This document shows, in pieces, positions 24,683-33,507 of a stretch of DNA of 64,000 nucleotides. Made by a program: the position numbers and the translations under genes. This DNA is from Avispirillum sp959601495. GTDB taxonomy: Bacteria > Bacillota > Clostridia > Oscillospirales > CAG-272. The DNA lies in assembly GCA_959601495.1 (NCBI GenBank), contig CAUGPT010000001.1:62001-126000 (forward strand). The letters are read 5' to 3'. The notes below the pieces were generated by a model. The model saw nothing but the letters and a program-made list of their open reading frames with translations. It ran no database searches and was not told where the DNA came from. Every line of letters begins with the position of its first letter. Within the stretch, counting starts at the first letter, position 1.

Positions 24683-26104
24683 TTGAAAGGGGAAAAGCTC
24701 AGCGCCGATTTTGACAGCAACATAAAGGTGATGGACAGTATACTGCGCGTTGACGAGAGTTTTGATATAATAAAACGCACAATGACAATGAACGGCTGCC
24801 GCACTGTCATGTACTACATCGACGGCTTTGTAAAAGCGGAGCTTATGCAGAAGCTGATGCTGTATCTTGTCACGGTCAAGGACTTCGGCAGCGGAAAGCC
24901 GGGGGACGCAAAGAAATTTGCCGACACCTCCGTGCCCAGCGTCGAAGTGGATGTGACCGACAGCTTTGACACTGCGGTCACGATGGTCCTGTCGGGCTGC
25001 ACAGCCTTTTTCGCGGAGGGCTTCGGGCCCGACTGCATCATTATCGATGCCAGAACTTATCCCGCTCGGGAGACAAGCGAGCCGGAGAATGACAAGGTCA
25101 TGCGCGGCAGCCGTGACGGTTTTGTGGAGACCATGATATTCAATACGGCAATGGTGCGCCGCCGCATACGCGACCCGCGCCTTATCGTAAAATATCTCAG
25201 CGCGGGCAGAAGCACGCGCACCGATATGGCGCTTTGCTGGCTCGACGGCAAGGCAGATGCGGAATATGTTAAAAAGCTTACCGAGAGGATAAAAGATCTT
25301 GATACCGACTCAATATCCCTCGGTCACCGCAGCGTCGCCGAGTCGCTTATAAGAAACAACTGGTACAACCCTTTTCCGAAAATACGCGCGACCGAGCGTC
25401 CGGATGCCGTTGCGGCGTCTATTCTTGAGGGCAGCGTTGTGCTCATATGCGACAACAGCCCCGAGGCAATGATCTTTCCCACAACGTTCTTCGACTTTCT
25501 GCAGGAATCGGACGATTACTATTTTCCGCCGCTTACGGGAACGTATCTCAGGATAGTGCGCCATTTTGTATTCTGGATGACCGTCATAATAACGCCGCTT
25601 TGGTACCTTCTTCTGCAGCACGCGGCGACGCTTCCGCCGTGGCTCGATTTCGTCGTTCCCGCCGACCGCGGAGAGCTGCCTATCATCATTCAGCTGTTTC
25701 TTACCGAGTTTGTTCTGGACGGATTGAAGCTTGCTTCTCTGAATACACCCAGCACGCTTTCAAACTCGCTTTCCGTTGTGGGCGGACTTCTCCTCGGTGA
25801 TTTTGCGGTGCAGGTGGGCTGGCTTTGTCCGGATGTGATACTTTATATGTCCTTTGCGGCGATAGCAAATTTTACCCAGTCGTCGTATGAGCTTGGATAC
25901 GCCTTCAAATATATAAGGATGCTGACGCTGTTTCTCACATGGCTTGCCGGAGGCTGGGGCTTTGCGCTGGGGCTTATCTGCGGCGTCGTTCTTGCCGCGA
26001 CCAACAAGACGGCGGACGGCAGGAGAAACTATCTATATCCGCTTATACCGTTCAACGGCAGCGCTCTCGCCCGCCTTTTTTTCAGGCTGAAAAAACGCGA
26101 CTGA
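24683..26104 (+). CDS. spoVAF: Stage V sporulation protein SpoVAF (GerA-type germination protein)
   Basis: Spore inner-membrane protein of the GerAA/SpoVAF family, implicated in germination and DPA release. About 473 residues: a soluble N-terminal half (FDIIKRTMTMNGCRTVMYYIDGF, then RGSRDGFVETMIFNTAMVRRRIR, the family hallmark) and a C-terminal half with about five hydrophobic helices. No ATG fits the SD well. TTG 24683 has GGGAGG nine bases upstream and is chosen over TTG 24677, where spacing would be only three. It is outside any spoVA operon here and follows lexA. Confidence 0.92.
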   Translation: MKGEKLSADFDSNIKVMDSILRVDESFDIIKRTMTMNGCRTVMYYIDGFVKAELMQKLMLYLVTVKDFGSGKPGDAKKFADTSVPSVEVDVTDSFDTAVTMVLSGCTAFFAEGFGPDCIIIDARTYPARETSEPENDKVMRGSRDGFVETMIFNTAMVRRRIRDPRLIVKYLSAGRSTRTDMALCWLDGKADAEYVKKLTERIKDLDTDSISLGHRSVAESLIRNNWYNPFPKIRATERPDAVAASILEGSVVLICDNSPEAMIFPTTFFDFLQESDDYYFPPLTGTYLRIVRHFVFWMTVIITPLWYLLLQHAATLPPWLDFVVPADRGELPIIIQLFLTEFVLDGLKLASLNTPSTLSNSLSVVGGLLLGDFAVQVGWLCPDVILYMSFAAIANFTQSSYELGYAFKYIRMLTLFLTWLAGGWGFALGLICGVVLAATNKTADGRRNYLYPLIPFNGSALARLFFRLKKRD

Positions 26105-26122
26105 GCGGCGGCGCCGTATATG

Positions 26123-26157
26123 AAAAGCCGGTCTTTCGCGTGAAAGACCGGCTTTTT
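26123..26157. terminator. Bidirectional terminator after spoVAF
   Basis: 15-bp stem (AAAAGCCGGTCTTTC with GAAAGACCGGCTTTT) with T-runs on both strands, between convergent genes. Confidence 0.85.
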
Positions 26158-26190
26158 CTCGGAGCAGTGAGTCCGAAAGCGAGCGGACGG

Positions 26191-26898
26191 TTATCTGTAA
26201 TAGTCGATTTTGTCAATAAGAACCTTGCCGCCGGACTTTGTGAGTTCAAAGTACAGCGTCTTTGAGGCGTCGCTGCCGATGTCGTTGCGGAACGTGCCGT
26301 TGTTGCGGAATAATTTATAGGAAACGTCGTAGCGGTACCGCGTCTCGCTTTCGGTTTTGTCCTCGCCCAGCTTTTCGATCTCAATATCGTATAACATCTG
26401 CTGAGTAAAGCTGTAATACGGTTCGGCGCTTTTGTAGTAATCTTCCGTAAATTGTTTATTGTATGTTTCAAAATCCCCCGTGACTATGTAATAGAAATAC
26501 ATGACGAAAAATTTCACATCATCGCCGAACATATCTATGTTGTCGTCGTCAAGCGCGATGCTTTCGCCGTTTTCCTTGTAGTGAACGGTGCGGTCAAGCT
26601 CCATGTACTCGTCAACGGTAGTAACGTCGAGCTCGTCGTCAATTGGGTAGTGCAGATAGCTTGAGGTGCTTCCGTACATGCCGACAACTTTTTTTGTGTC
26701 GGAGGTGCCGCCGACGACGTTATCGCCGCCTGCCTGCCCGCGTGAAATAAACCAAAGACCTGCGCCGCTCAGTATACCGACGGAGAGAATGACGGATACA
26801 ATGATCGCAGCGGCTCTCTTTCGTTTGCTTTTGGCGGGTTTTATACCCTCCGACGAAATCTCGGGCGTTTCGTCGCCGCCTCTACCGTGTTTTTTCAT
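26191..26898 (-). CDS. Membrane-anchored protein of unknown function
   Basis: I do not recognise this 235-residue protein. It has a basic cytoplasmic N-terminus (KPAKSKRKRAA), one transmembrane helix (AIIVSVILSVGILSGAGLWFI), a Gly-rich linker and an extracytoplasmic domain rich in Tyr/Asp that resembles the NTF2-like accumulation-factor folds common in Firmicutes surface proteins. ATG 26898 (MKKHGRGG) is favoured by GGGAGGCG five bases upstream over the longer frame from 26985. It is monocistronic and shares a bidirectional terminator with spoVAF. Confidence 0.7.
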   Translation of the reverse strand: MKKHGRGGDETPEISSEGIKPAKSKRKRAAAIIVSVILSVGILSGAGLWFISRGQAGGDNVVGGTSDTKKVVGMYGSTSSYLHYPIDDELDVTTVDEYMELDRTVHYKENGESIALDDDNIDMFGDDVKFFVMYFYYIVTGDFETYNKQFTEDYYKSAEPYYSFTQQMLYDIEIEKLGEDKTESETRYRYDVSYKLFRNNGTFRNDIGSDASKTLYFELTKSGGKVLIDKIDYYR

Positions 26899-26989
26899 TG
26901 TATCGCCTCCCATACTTTGACCTGTTACAATTATATATCCAAGCGGCGGCACATTCAAGTCGCCGTCGAAAAAAGTTGTAAACATTTAA

Positions 26990-27018
26990 TTGACAAAATC
27001 GTGGATTTGACTTATTAT
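26990..27018 (+). promoter_or_regulatory. Sigma-A-type promoter of the dockerin-phosphatase gene
   Basis: TTGACA, 17 bp, TATTAT, roughly 35 bp before the start codon. Confidence 0.75.
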
Positions 27019-27055
27019 ATATGTATAAATTATAAACACAAGGACGGTGCTTGAA

Positions 27056-28636
27056 ATGCGCAGAATTATCAGTGTTGTTTTAACTGTAGTGATGGTGCTG
27101 AGCCTCGCGCTGATGATCCCTGCAAATGCGGCGGGGCGTATGGTCGGCGACATCGACAATGACGGCAACAGAAACTCCGCCGATCTGCTTTTGTTCAGAC
27201 GCAGACTCATCGGACTTTACAATATCGATGATGAACGCTACGCCGACTTCAACTGCGACGGCAATATAAATGCCGCAGACCTGCTGCTTTTCAGACGGGC
27301 GCTTATAGGCTTGTTCACGCCGCCTGTGATCGATGAAAGTGAAAAGATAACCGATTATACCGTCGTATACCCTGCGGGCGCGACAGTATATGAAAAATAT
27401 GCTGCCGAGATACTGTGTAAGCGGATCTCCGAGATATGCGGCACAGAAATTTCTTCATCAGACGATTCCGCGGCATCTGCAGGCAAGGAGATTCTCATAG
27501 GAAACACTTCCCGCAGCGTCTCAGGCTCCGCGCCGACGCTTTCAAACAATCAGTACGCGGTCTGGAGAGACGGCGACACAATTGCCCTTGCCGGCAAGGA
27601 CTATATGATAGGCGGTGCTGTTGCGGCACTTTGCGGCCTTGTGTCGTCAAACGCGACATTCTCTCCCGAGAAAATATCCGTAACTGCTGAGGCTGCCGAC
27701 TACGTTCCCGCCAAAGCCGACAGCGTGATTCTCATGATCGGTGACGGCATGGGTGCCAATCATATTACATTTACAAATGTGTATGCAAGGTTCCAGAGCG
27801 ACTGGCCGTACGATTACAGCAGCTTTACGGCGGCAAAGTTCCCGTCAAAGGGCACATGCACCACAACAAGCGTTTCCGACATGACCGATGCGGGAACATT
27901 CAAGTCGACCGTAACGGACAGCGCAGCTTCCGCAACGGCTCTCGCAACCGGATGGAAAACCCAGAACGGAAAGCTCGGCATAAACGGCTATGGCATGAAG
28001 GTACAGAATGTGCGGGAGCTTGCGGCTTCAAAGGGACTGAAGACGGCGGTCGTTTCGACCGAAGCCGCAACGGGCGCAACGCCTTCCGCGTTCACGGTGC
28101 ACAACGTAAGCAGATCAAATCATGACGAGATCGCGGCAGAGCAGAAGGAACTTGTGGACAGCGGCAGTATCACCCGCCTTGTTGGAGGTCTTCCGGGCGA
28201 ACACGAGCTTCTTGAGACGACAAAGTCAGTGCTTTCCGATATTTCGACAGACTCCGACGGATTTTTCGCCATGATAGAGGAAGCATATATCGATAAGTCC
28301 TGCGACCGCAGCTACGGCAGCGGATATACAAAGACAGACACTGCAAAATTCGTGTGCAGATTTGACGAAGCGATAAAGTACGCCGCAACGTTTACCGCAG
28401 CGCGCCCGGGAACTGTTCTTATAGTGACTGCGGATCACGAGACAGGTGCGTTCAGTACATCCGGTGACGTTACAAACAACGGCCTCCATACGTCTACTCC
28501 CGTTCCCGTTTACGCCCTCGGCTACGGCACGGAGCAGTTCAACGGAGCGCAGACGGATAACGTTAAGATCGCGCGCTTTATGGCGTCGGTGTTCGGCGCG
28601 GACAGTTTCGGCGCAGATGTAACGGTAACTCAATAA
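27056..28636 (+). CDS. Secreted alkaline phosphatase with N-terminal dockerin
   Basis: A 526-residue exported phosphomonoesterase. After a signal peptide (RIISVVLTVVMVLSLALMIP, cleavage near ANAAG) comes a type I dockerin-like pair of calcium loops: DIDNDGNRNSADLLLF and DFNCDGNINAADLLLF, each followed by RRxLIGL. A middle domain of about 110 residues precedes the alkaline phosphatase domain, with metal motif MIGDGMGANH, nucleophile region TDSAASATALATG and C-terminal TADHETGAF. ATG 27056 is preferred to GTG 27047. The dockerin would dock the enzyme to a cohesin scaffold, but no cohesin is in the window. Confidence 0.9.
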   Translation: MRRIISVVLTVVMVLSLALMIPANAAGRMVGDIDNDGNRNSADLLLFRRRLIGLYNIDDERYADFNCDGNINAADLLLFRRALIGLFTPPVIDESEKITDYTVVYPAGATVYEKYAAEILCKRISEICGTEISSSDDSAASAGKEILIGNTSRSVSGSAPTLSNNQYAVWRDGDTIALAGKDYMIGGAVAALCGLVSSNATFSPEKISVTAEAADYVPAKADSVILMIGDGMGANHITFTNVYARFQSDWPYDYSSFTAAKFPSKGTCTTTSVSDMTDAGTFKSTVTDSAASATALATGWKTQNGKLGINGYGMKVQNVRELAASKGLKTAVVSTEAATGATPSAFTVHNVSRSNHDEIAAEQKELVDSGSITRLVGGLPGEHELLETTKSVLSDISTDSDGFFAMIEEAYIDKSCDRSYGSGYTKTDTAKFVCRFDEAIKYAATFTAARPGTVLIVTADHETGAFSTSGDVTNNGLHTSTPVPVYALGYGTEQFNGAQTDNVKIARFMASVFGADSFGADVTVTQ

Positions 28637-28645
28637 AAAATTTCG

Positions 28646-28680
28646 AGCGCCGCGGGAAAAAACCGCGGCGCTGATTTTTT
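28646..28680 (+). terminator. Terminator of the dockerin-phosphatase gene
   Basis: 10-bp perfect stem AGCGCCGCGG/CCGCGGCGCT followed by GATTTTTT. Confidence 0.9.
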
Positions 28681-28862
28681 GCAAAACGATCGGCACCGCG
28701 CCGAACGCGGCACAGTGCCCCAAATAGTCTGAGATATATTTTGCATGCCGCGGCTTGCGGACATTTTTTAATTTTTTGTAAACAAGCCTTCGGGTTGATG
28801 TTCAGTTAACATTGAAGCGGTATCATTGCGTATATGATGGCTGTAAAGGGGGAAAATTTGCC

Positions 28863-29687
28863 GTGTTCGGATATGTAATAGCCGATATGCCGCTTCTTAG
28901 CGAAGAAGACGCGAAGATATATCGCGGTGCATACTGCGGTCTTTGCCATGCGCTGGCAAAGCGCTTCGGTGCCGCGGCGCGGCTCACCCTTAACTACGAT
29001 ATGACATTTCTTGCGCTGCTTCTTTCCTCGGTATACGGCGTTTCATTTGAAAACGGGGAAAAGCGGTGCGCGGCGCATCCCGCAAAAAAGCAGCCGGTGC
29101 TGCAAAACGAGATCACCGACTACGCGGCGGATATGAATATACTTCTGTCGTATAAAAACGCCGTTGACAACTGGCAGGATGACAAAAGCGTTTCCTCGCT
29201 TCTCGCTTCAAAAATAATGTCGCCGTCGTGCCGAACGCTTTTTGCGAAATACCCGCGTCAGAGCGCCGCGATCGATGCCTGCCTTGCCCGCCTTTCGGAA
29301 ACGGAGCGGCGGGGCGATCCCGATCCGGACGCGGCGGCAGGTGCCTTCGGCGAGCTGCTATCCGAAGTATTCATCTGGCAGGAGGACGCAATGAGCCCTC
29401 GCCTGCGCCGATTCGGATACGCTCTCGGCTGCGCCGTGTATATGATGGACGCCGCCGTTGATCTGAAAGGAGACCTGAAAAGGCAGAGATACAACCCGCT
29501 CGCCTTTGTCAGCTGCGACAGGGAATCGCTTCTTGACGTGCTTATGGCAAGATGCACGGAGGCATACGGCGGGCTTTGCATACATAACTATAAAAGCATA
29601 TTCGACAACATTCTGTACAGCGGCATCTGGACGCGCTACAGATACAGATTTGCAAAGGAGGGCGCGAATGGCAAGAGATCCGTATAG
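28863..29687 (+). CDS. DUF5685 family protein
   Basis: A 274-residue protein resembling DUF5685, a family of unknown function in Clostridia and Actinobacteria. The characteristic N-terminus FGYVIADMPLLSEEDAKIYR is followed by AYCGLCHALAKRFG, whose Cys pair may bind metal. The rest is helical, with a conserved AVDLKGDLKRQRYNPL block. I start it at GTG 28863, where family homology begins and AAAGGGGGAAAA lies upstream; the longer frame from 28812 lacks this. It overlaps the J-domain gene by 20 bp, a pairing I recall from other Clostridia. Confidence 0.82.
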   Translation: MFGYVIADMPLLSEEDAKIYRGAYCGLCHALAKRFGAAARLTLNYDMTFLALLLSSVYGVSFENGEKRCAAHPAKKQPVLQNEITDYAADMNILLSYKNAVDNWQDDKSVSSLLASKIMSPSCRTLFAKYPRQSAAIDACLARLSETERRGDPDPDAAAGAFGELLSEVFIWQEDAMSPRLRRFGYALGCAVYMMDAAVDLKGDLKRQRYNPLAFVSCDRESLLDVLMARCTEAYGGLCIHNYKSIFDNILYSGIWTRYRYRFAKEGANGKRSV

Positions 29688-30510
29688 CGTTCTGGGTGTC
29701 AGCCCCGATGCAAGCGATGAAGAGATAACAAAAGCATACAGAAAACTTGCGAAGAAATATCATCCCGACCTCAACCCCGGTGACGAAGAAGCCGCAAAGC
29801 ATATGGCAGAGGTCAACGAAGCATATGAGAAGATCAAAAATCCGGCTCAGAATTCGGGTCCGTATTCTTCCGGCAGCAGAGGATACGGTGCCGGCGGTAC
29901 GGGAACTCAGTCGGGCTTCGGCTTCGGCAGCGGATTTTCGGGCTTCGGCCCCGGATTTGCGTTCTACGGCTTCGGCGGCGCAAACGGAGCCGCGAATGAC
30001 GATGACGCAGGATATTCGTATACCGATATCGCAAAGGCGTTTATGTACCGCGGACGCTTTCGCGACGCGCTGAACGTTCTCGCAAACGTGAAAACCAGAG
30101 ACGCCGAGTGGTACTATGTAAGTGCCGTGTGCCATTCACAGTGCGGCGACGTAATAATTGCGATCGAGCATATAGAAAACGCGGTGCGGCTGGATCCGCA
30201 GAACACCGAGTACCGCCGCGTGTACGAAACACTTAAATCGGGCGGCAAGGTCTATAACGACAGGCGCAGCGCGTATTCAAACCGTGTGTGCAGAGTGCAT
30301 CCTCTCGTGGGCGCCTGCCTTGCGTGCATGATGCTGAATTTGTGCGTAAATCTGTTTTACGGTATAGTGTTCGGCTTCGGCAAACGGGACTCGGGCGGCG
30401 GCGCCTCCTCCGGTGACGGCGGCAGCGCGCAGTATGAGCAGCAGGTGGAAAATACACCTGCGGACAGCGGCATTTATATGTTCGACAACGAAAAAACTGA
30501 AAACAGGTAG
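29668..30510 (+). CDS. J-domain (DnaJ-like) membrane protein
   Basis: A 280-residue cochaperone-like protein. The J domain occupies residues 1 to 65 (DPYSVLGVSPDASDEEITKA and the HPD loop in KKYHPDLNPG). A Gly/Phe/Ser-rich linker follows, then a TPR-like stretch (FRDALNVLANVKTRDAEWYY and DVIIAIEHIENAVRLDPQN) and a C-terminal hydrophobic segment (HPLVGACLACMMLNLCVNLF). It lacks the zinc-finger of true DnaJ. The ATG has AAGGAGG eight bases upstream and lies inside the end of the DUF5685 gene. Confidence 0.9.
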   Translation: MARDPYSVLGVSPDASDEEITKAYRKLAKKYHPDLNPGDEEAAKHMAEVNEAYEKIKNPAQNSGPYSSGSRGYGAGGTGTQSGFGFGSGFSGFGPGFAFYGFGGANGAANDDDAGYSYTDIAKAFMYRGRFRDALNVLANVKTRDAEWYYVSAVCHSQCGDVIIAIEHIENAVRLDPQNTEYRRVYETLKSGGKVYNDRRSAYSNRVCRVHPLVGACLACMMLNLCVNLFYGIVFGFGKRDSGGGASSGDGGSAQYEQQVENTPADSGIYMFDNEKTENR

Positions 30511-30516
30511 AGAAAA

Positions 30517-33507
30517 ATGCAGATAAAAGAAGCACAGAACAGCGGAACTCTTATAGGTATAGATATCGGCTCAACGACCGCGAAAATAGTAGTCCTGAAA
30601 GACGGCGAGGTCGTTTGGGAGCGCTACGAGCGCCATATGTCGCAGGTGCGGCAGAAAACTCTTGATATGCTGCGTGACGCAGCATCCGTTATCGGAAGCG
30701 GCAAAGTACGGGTTACGGTCTCCGGCTCCGCGGGTCTGGGAATGGCGAACGCCGCGGGGCTTCCCTTTGTGCAGGAGGTCTTTGCCACAGGCGAGGTGAT
30801 ACGTGTCATCGCGCCCGAGACTTCCGCCGTAATAGAGCTTGGCGGCGAGGACGCGAAGGTCATATTTTTCGAAGGCGGCACCGATGAGAGAATGAACGGC
30901 AGCTGCGCGGGCGGAACGGGCGCGTTTATCGACCAGATGGCAACGCTTCTCAACGTTACCCCCGACGAGCTTGACGAGCTTTCGCTGAAAAGCGAGCGTA
31001 TATATCCCATAGCCTCCCGCTGCGGAGTTTTTGCCAAAACGGATATCCAGCCGCTTCTTAACCAGGGCGCGAGAAAAGAAGATATCGCCGCAAGCATATA
31101 TCAGGCGGTGGTCAACCAGACGATAGCGGGACTTGCCCAGGGCAGACGCATCGGCGGCACCGTAATGTTTCTCGGCGGACCTCTGTACTATTGCAAAGGT
31201 CTGCGCCGCCGCTTTGTCGAAACGCTTCAGCTTGACGGCGACCACGCCGTATTTCCCGAGTACGCACGTTTTTCCGTTGCTCTCGGCGCGGCGCTTTACT
31301 GTCTGAAGGGCGGTGCGGTCATGACCGCCGACGAGCTCTGCGAAAAGATAGAGCACGCCGCGTCTGTCAGAACCGAAAGAAGCCACGTTGCCCCTTTGTT
31401 TGAAAGCAAAGAAGAATACGAAGAATTCAAAAAGCGCCACGCCGCAGCTGACGTTCCGAGGGCGGATATAAACGCGTACAGCGGCGACGCATGGCTCGGT
31501 ATCGACTGCGGAAGCACCACGACAAAGCTTGTACTCATAGGCGAAAACTGCGGGATCCTCTATACATATTACGACTCCAACCGCGGAAATCCCGTTGAGA
31601 TAGTGCGCTCGCAGCTTGAGAAAATATACTCTCTGTGCGGAGAACGAATAAAAATACGCGCGTCGGCTGTGACCGGCTACGGCGAAGAGCTTATATGCCA
31701 CGGCTTCGGCGTTGACAAAGGCATAGTGGAGACTATCGCCCACTATACCGCCGCGCGCCATTTCGACCCCGATGTGGATTTCATACTGGATATCGGCGGA
31801 CAGGATATAAAGTGCTTTAAGGTCAAAAACCGCTCCATCGATTCCATAATGCTAAACGAGGCGTGCTCCTCAGGCTGCGGATCGTTTCTCGAAACGTTTG
31901 CGCGCTCCATGGGATATACCGTCGAAGAATTTGCGTCTCTGGGTCTTTTCGGTAAATCTCCCGTGGACCTCGGCAGCCGCTGCACGGTGTTCATGAATTC
32001 CTCCGTAAAGCAGGCGCAGAAGGACGGCGCGGGCGTTGACGATATATCGGCGGGCCTTTCCGTAAGCGTCGTAAAGAACGCCATATACAAGGTAATAAGA
32101 GCCGGCAGCGCCGACGAGCTGGGCAAAAACATCGTAGTCCAGGGCGGCACGTTCTATAACGACGCCGTTCTGCGCAGCTTTGAAAAAGAGCTGGGCAGAA
32201 ACGTAATCCGACCGGTGATAGCGGGACTTATGGGCGCATACGGCGCGGCGCTGTATGTAAAAGAGCTTGGACTTGAAAAATCAACTCTCATAAGCGCCGA
32301 AGATCTTAAAAACTTTACTCACAAAGCCGTGAGCGTTCGCTGCAACGGCTGCCAGAACCATTGCCCGCTGACGGTGAACACGTTCTCCTCCGGCGCAAAA
32401 TTCGTGTCCGGCAACCAGTGCGACAAGGGCGCGGGCATAAAGCACGATCCGGCTGATGAACTGCCGGATCTGCACGAATACAAGAGGCAAAAGCTTGCCG
32501 CCCTCGCAAAGGATCGCGGCGATGACAGCTGCCGCGAGACGATTGGTCTGCCGCTTGCCCTCGGTATGTACGAGCTTGCACCTCTGTGGCATACAATATT
32601 CCGACGCCTCGGTTTCAGGGTCATACTCACGGGTCAGTCAACAAAGGAAATATACGCAAAGGGACATTTCTCTATCCCCTCGGACACCGCGTGCTATCCC
32701 GCAAAGCTGATGCACGGTCATGTGCAGACTCTGCTCGATATGGGCGTTGACGCAATATTCTATCCGTGTCTTACATACAACATGGACGAAAAATGCGGCG
32801 TAAATCACTACAACTGTCCCGTTGTGGCATATTATTCCGAACTGCTTGCGGGCAATACGGAAGAGCTTTCAAAAATCAAGTTCCTGTATCCTTATCTTAA
32901 CATCAATGATGAAAAACAGCTTGCCATTGAGCTGTACGAGTATCTTTCAAAATATTTCGACGGCATAAAGAAAAGCGAGATAAAGGCAGCGGTTGCGGCA
33001 GGTACTGCGGCTTACCGCGAGTGGATGCGGGATATATACAAAGCGGGCAGCGCGGCGCTTGAGAGCGCCCGCGAGCGCGGCGTTCCCGTTATGGTGCTGG
33101 CAGGCAGACCGTACCATACGGACAGCGAGATAGGCCACGGTATTGACAGACTCGCGAACTCTCTCGGCTTTGCGGTGGTCAGTGAGGACAGCATCTCCGA
33201 CTTGACCGAGTGCCCCGAGGTAAGCGTCCTCAATCAGTGGACGTATCACTCGCGCCTTTACAAGGCTGCCGAATACTGCACCGAGCACGACGACTGCCAG
33301 CTCGTTCAGCTTGTATCCTTCGGCTGCGGCGTCGATGCGATCACAACGGACGAGGTGCGTTCCATTCTTGAGAGCCGCGGAAAACTGTATACCCAGCTGA
33401 AGATCGATGAGATCACAAACCTCGGCGCGGTAAAGATAAGGCTGCGCAGTCTTATCGGCGCAATCGAAGAAAGAAAGAAAAACAAAGAAAAGGAGGCGGC
33501 AAAGTGA
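30517..33507 (+). CDS. Acyl-CoA dehydratase activase-like protein with tandem ASKHA domains
   Basis: A 996-residue relative of the 2-hydroxyglutaryl-CoA dehydratase activator (HgdC/BadF). It has two ATPase domains, each beginning with a phosphate loop (IDIGSTTAKIVVL near residue 14, IDCGSTTTKLVLI near 328). Each also carries a cysteine that in the family ligates a 4Fe-4S cluster at the dimer interface (NGSCAGGTGAF, NEACSSGCGSF). A four-Cys cluster CNGCQNHCPL follows near residue 609, then a DUF2229-type domain. Members are thought to inject electrons into a [4Fe-4S] or double-cubane partner; the substrate is unknown. It overlaps its partner gene by four bases. Confidence 0.85.
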   Translation: MQIKEAQNSGTLIGIDIGSTTAKIVVLKDGEVVWERYERHMSQVRQKTLDMLRDAASVIGSGKVRVTVSGSAGLGMANAAGLPFVQEVFATGEVIRVIAPETSAVIELGGEDAKVIFFEGGTDERMNGSCAGGTGAFIDQMATLLNVTPDELDELSLKSERIYPIASRCGVFAKTDIQPLLNQGARKEDIAASIYQAVVNQTIAGLAQGRRIGGTVMFLGGPLYYCKGLRRRFVETLQLDGDHAVFPEYARFSVALGAALYCLKGGAVMTADELCEKIEHAASVRTERSHVAPLFESKEEYEEFKKRHAAADVPRADINAYSGDAWLGIDCGSTTTKLVLIGENCGILYTYYDSNRGNPVEIVRSQLEKIYSLCGERIKIRASAVTGYGEELICHGFGVDKGIVETIAHYTAARHFDPDVDFILDIGGQDIKCFKVKNRSIDSIMLNEACSSGCGSFLETFARSMGYTVEEFASLGLFGKSPVDLGSRCTVFMNSSVKQAQKDGAGVDDISAGLSVSVVKNAIYKVIRAGSADELGKNIVVQGGTFYNDAVLRSFEKELGRNVIRPVIAGLMGAYGAALYVKELGLEKSTLISAEDLKNFTHKAVSVRCNGCQNHCPLTVNTFSSGAKFVSGNQCDKGAGIKHDPADELPDLHEYKRQKLAALAKDRGDDSCRETIGLPLALGMYELAPLWHTIFRRLGFRVILTGQSTKEIYAKGHFSIPSDTACYPAKLMHGHVQTLLDMGVDAIFYPCLTYNMDEKCGVNHYNCPVVAYYSELLAGNTEELSKIKFLYPYLNINDEKQLAIELYEYLSKYFDGIKKSEIKAAVAAGTAAYREWMRDIYKAGSAALESARERGVPVMVLAGRPYHTDSEIGHGIDRLANSLGFAVVSEDSISDLTECPEVSVLNQWTYHSRLYKAAEYCTEHDDCQLVQLVSFGCGVDAITTDEVRSILESRGKLYTQLKIDEITNLGAVKIRLRSLIGAIEERKKNKEKEAAK

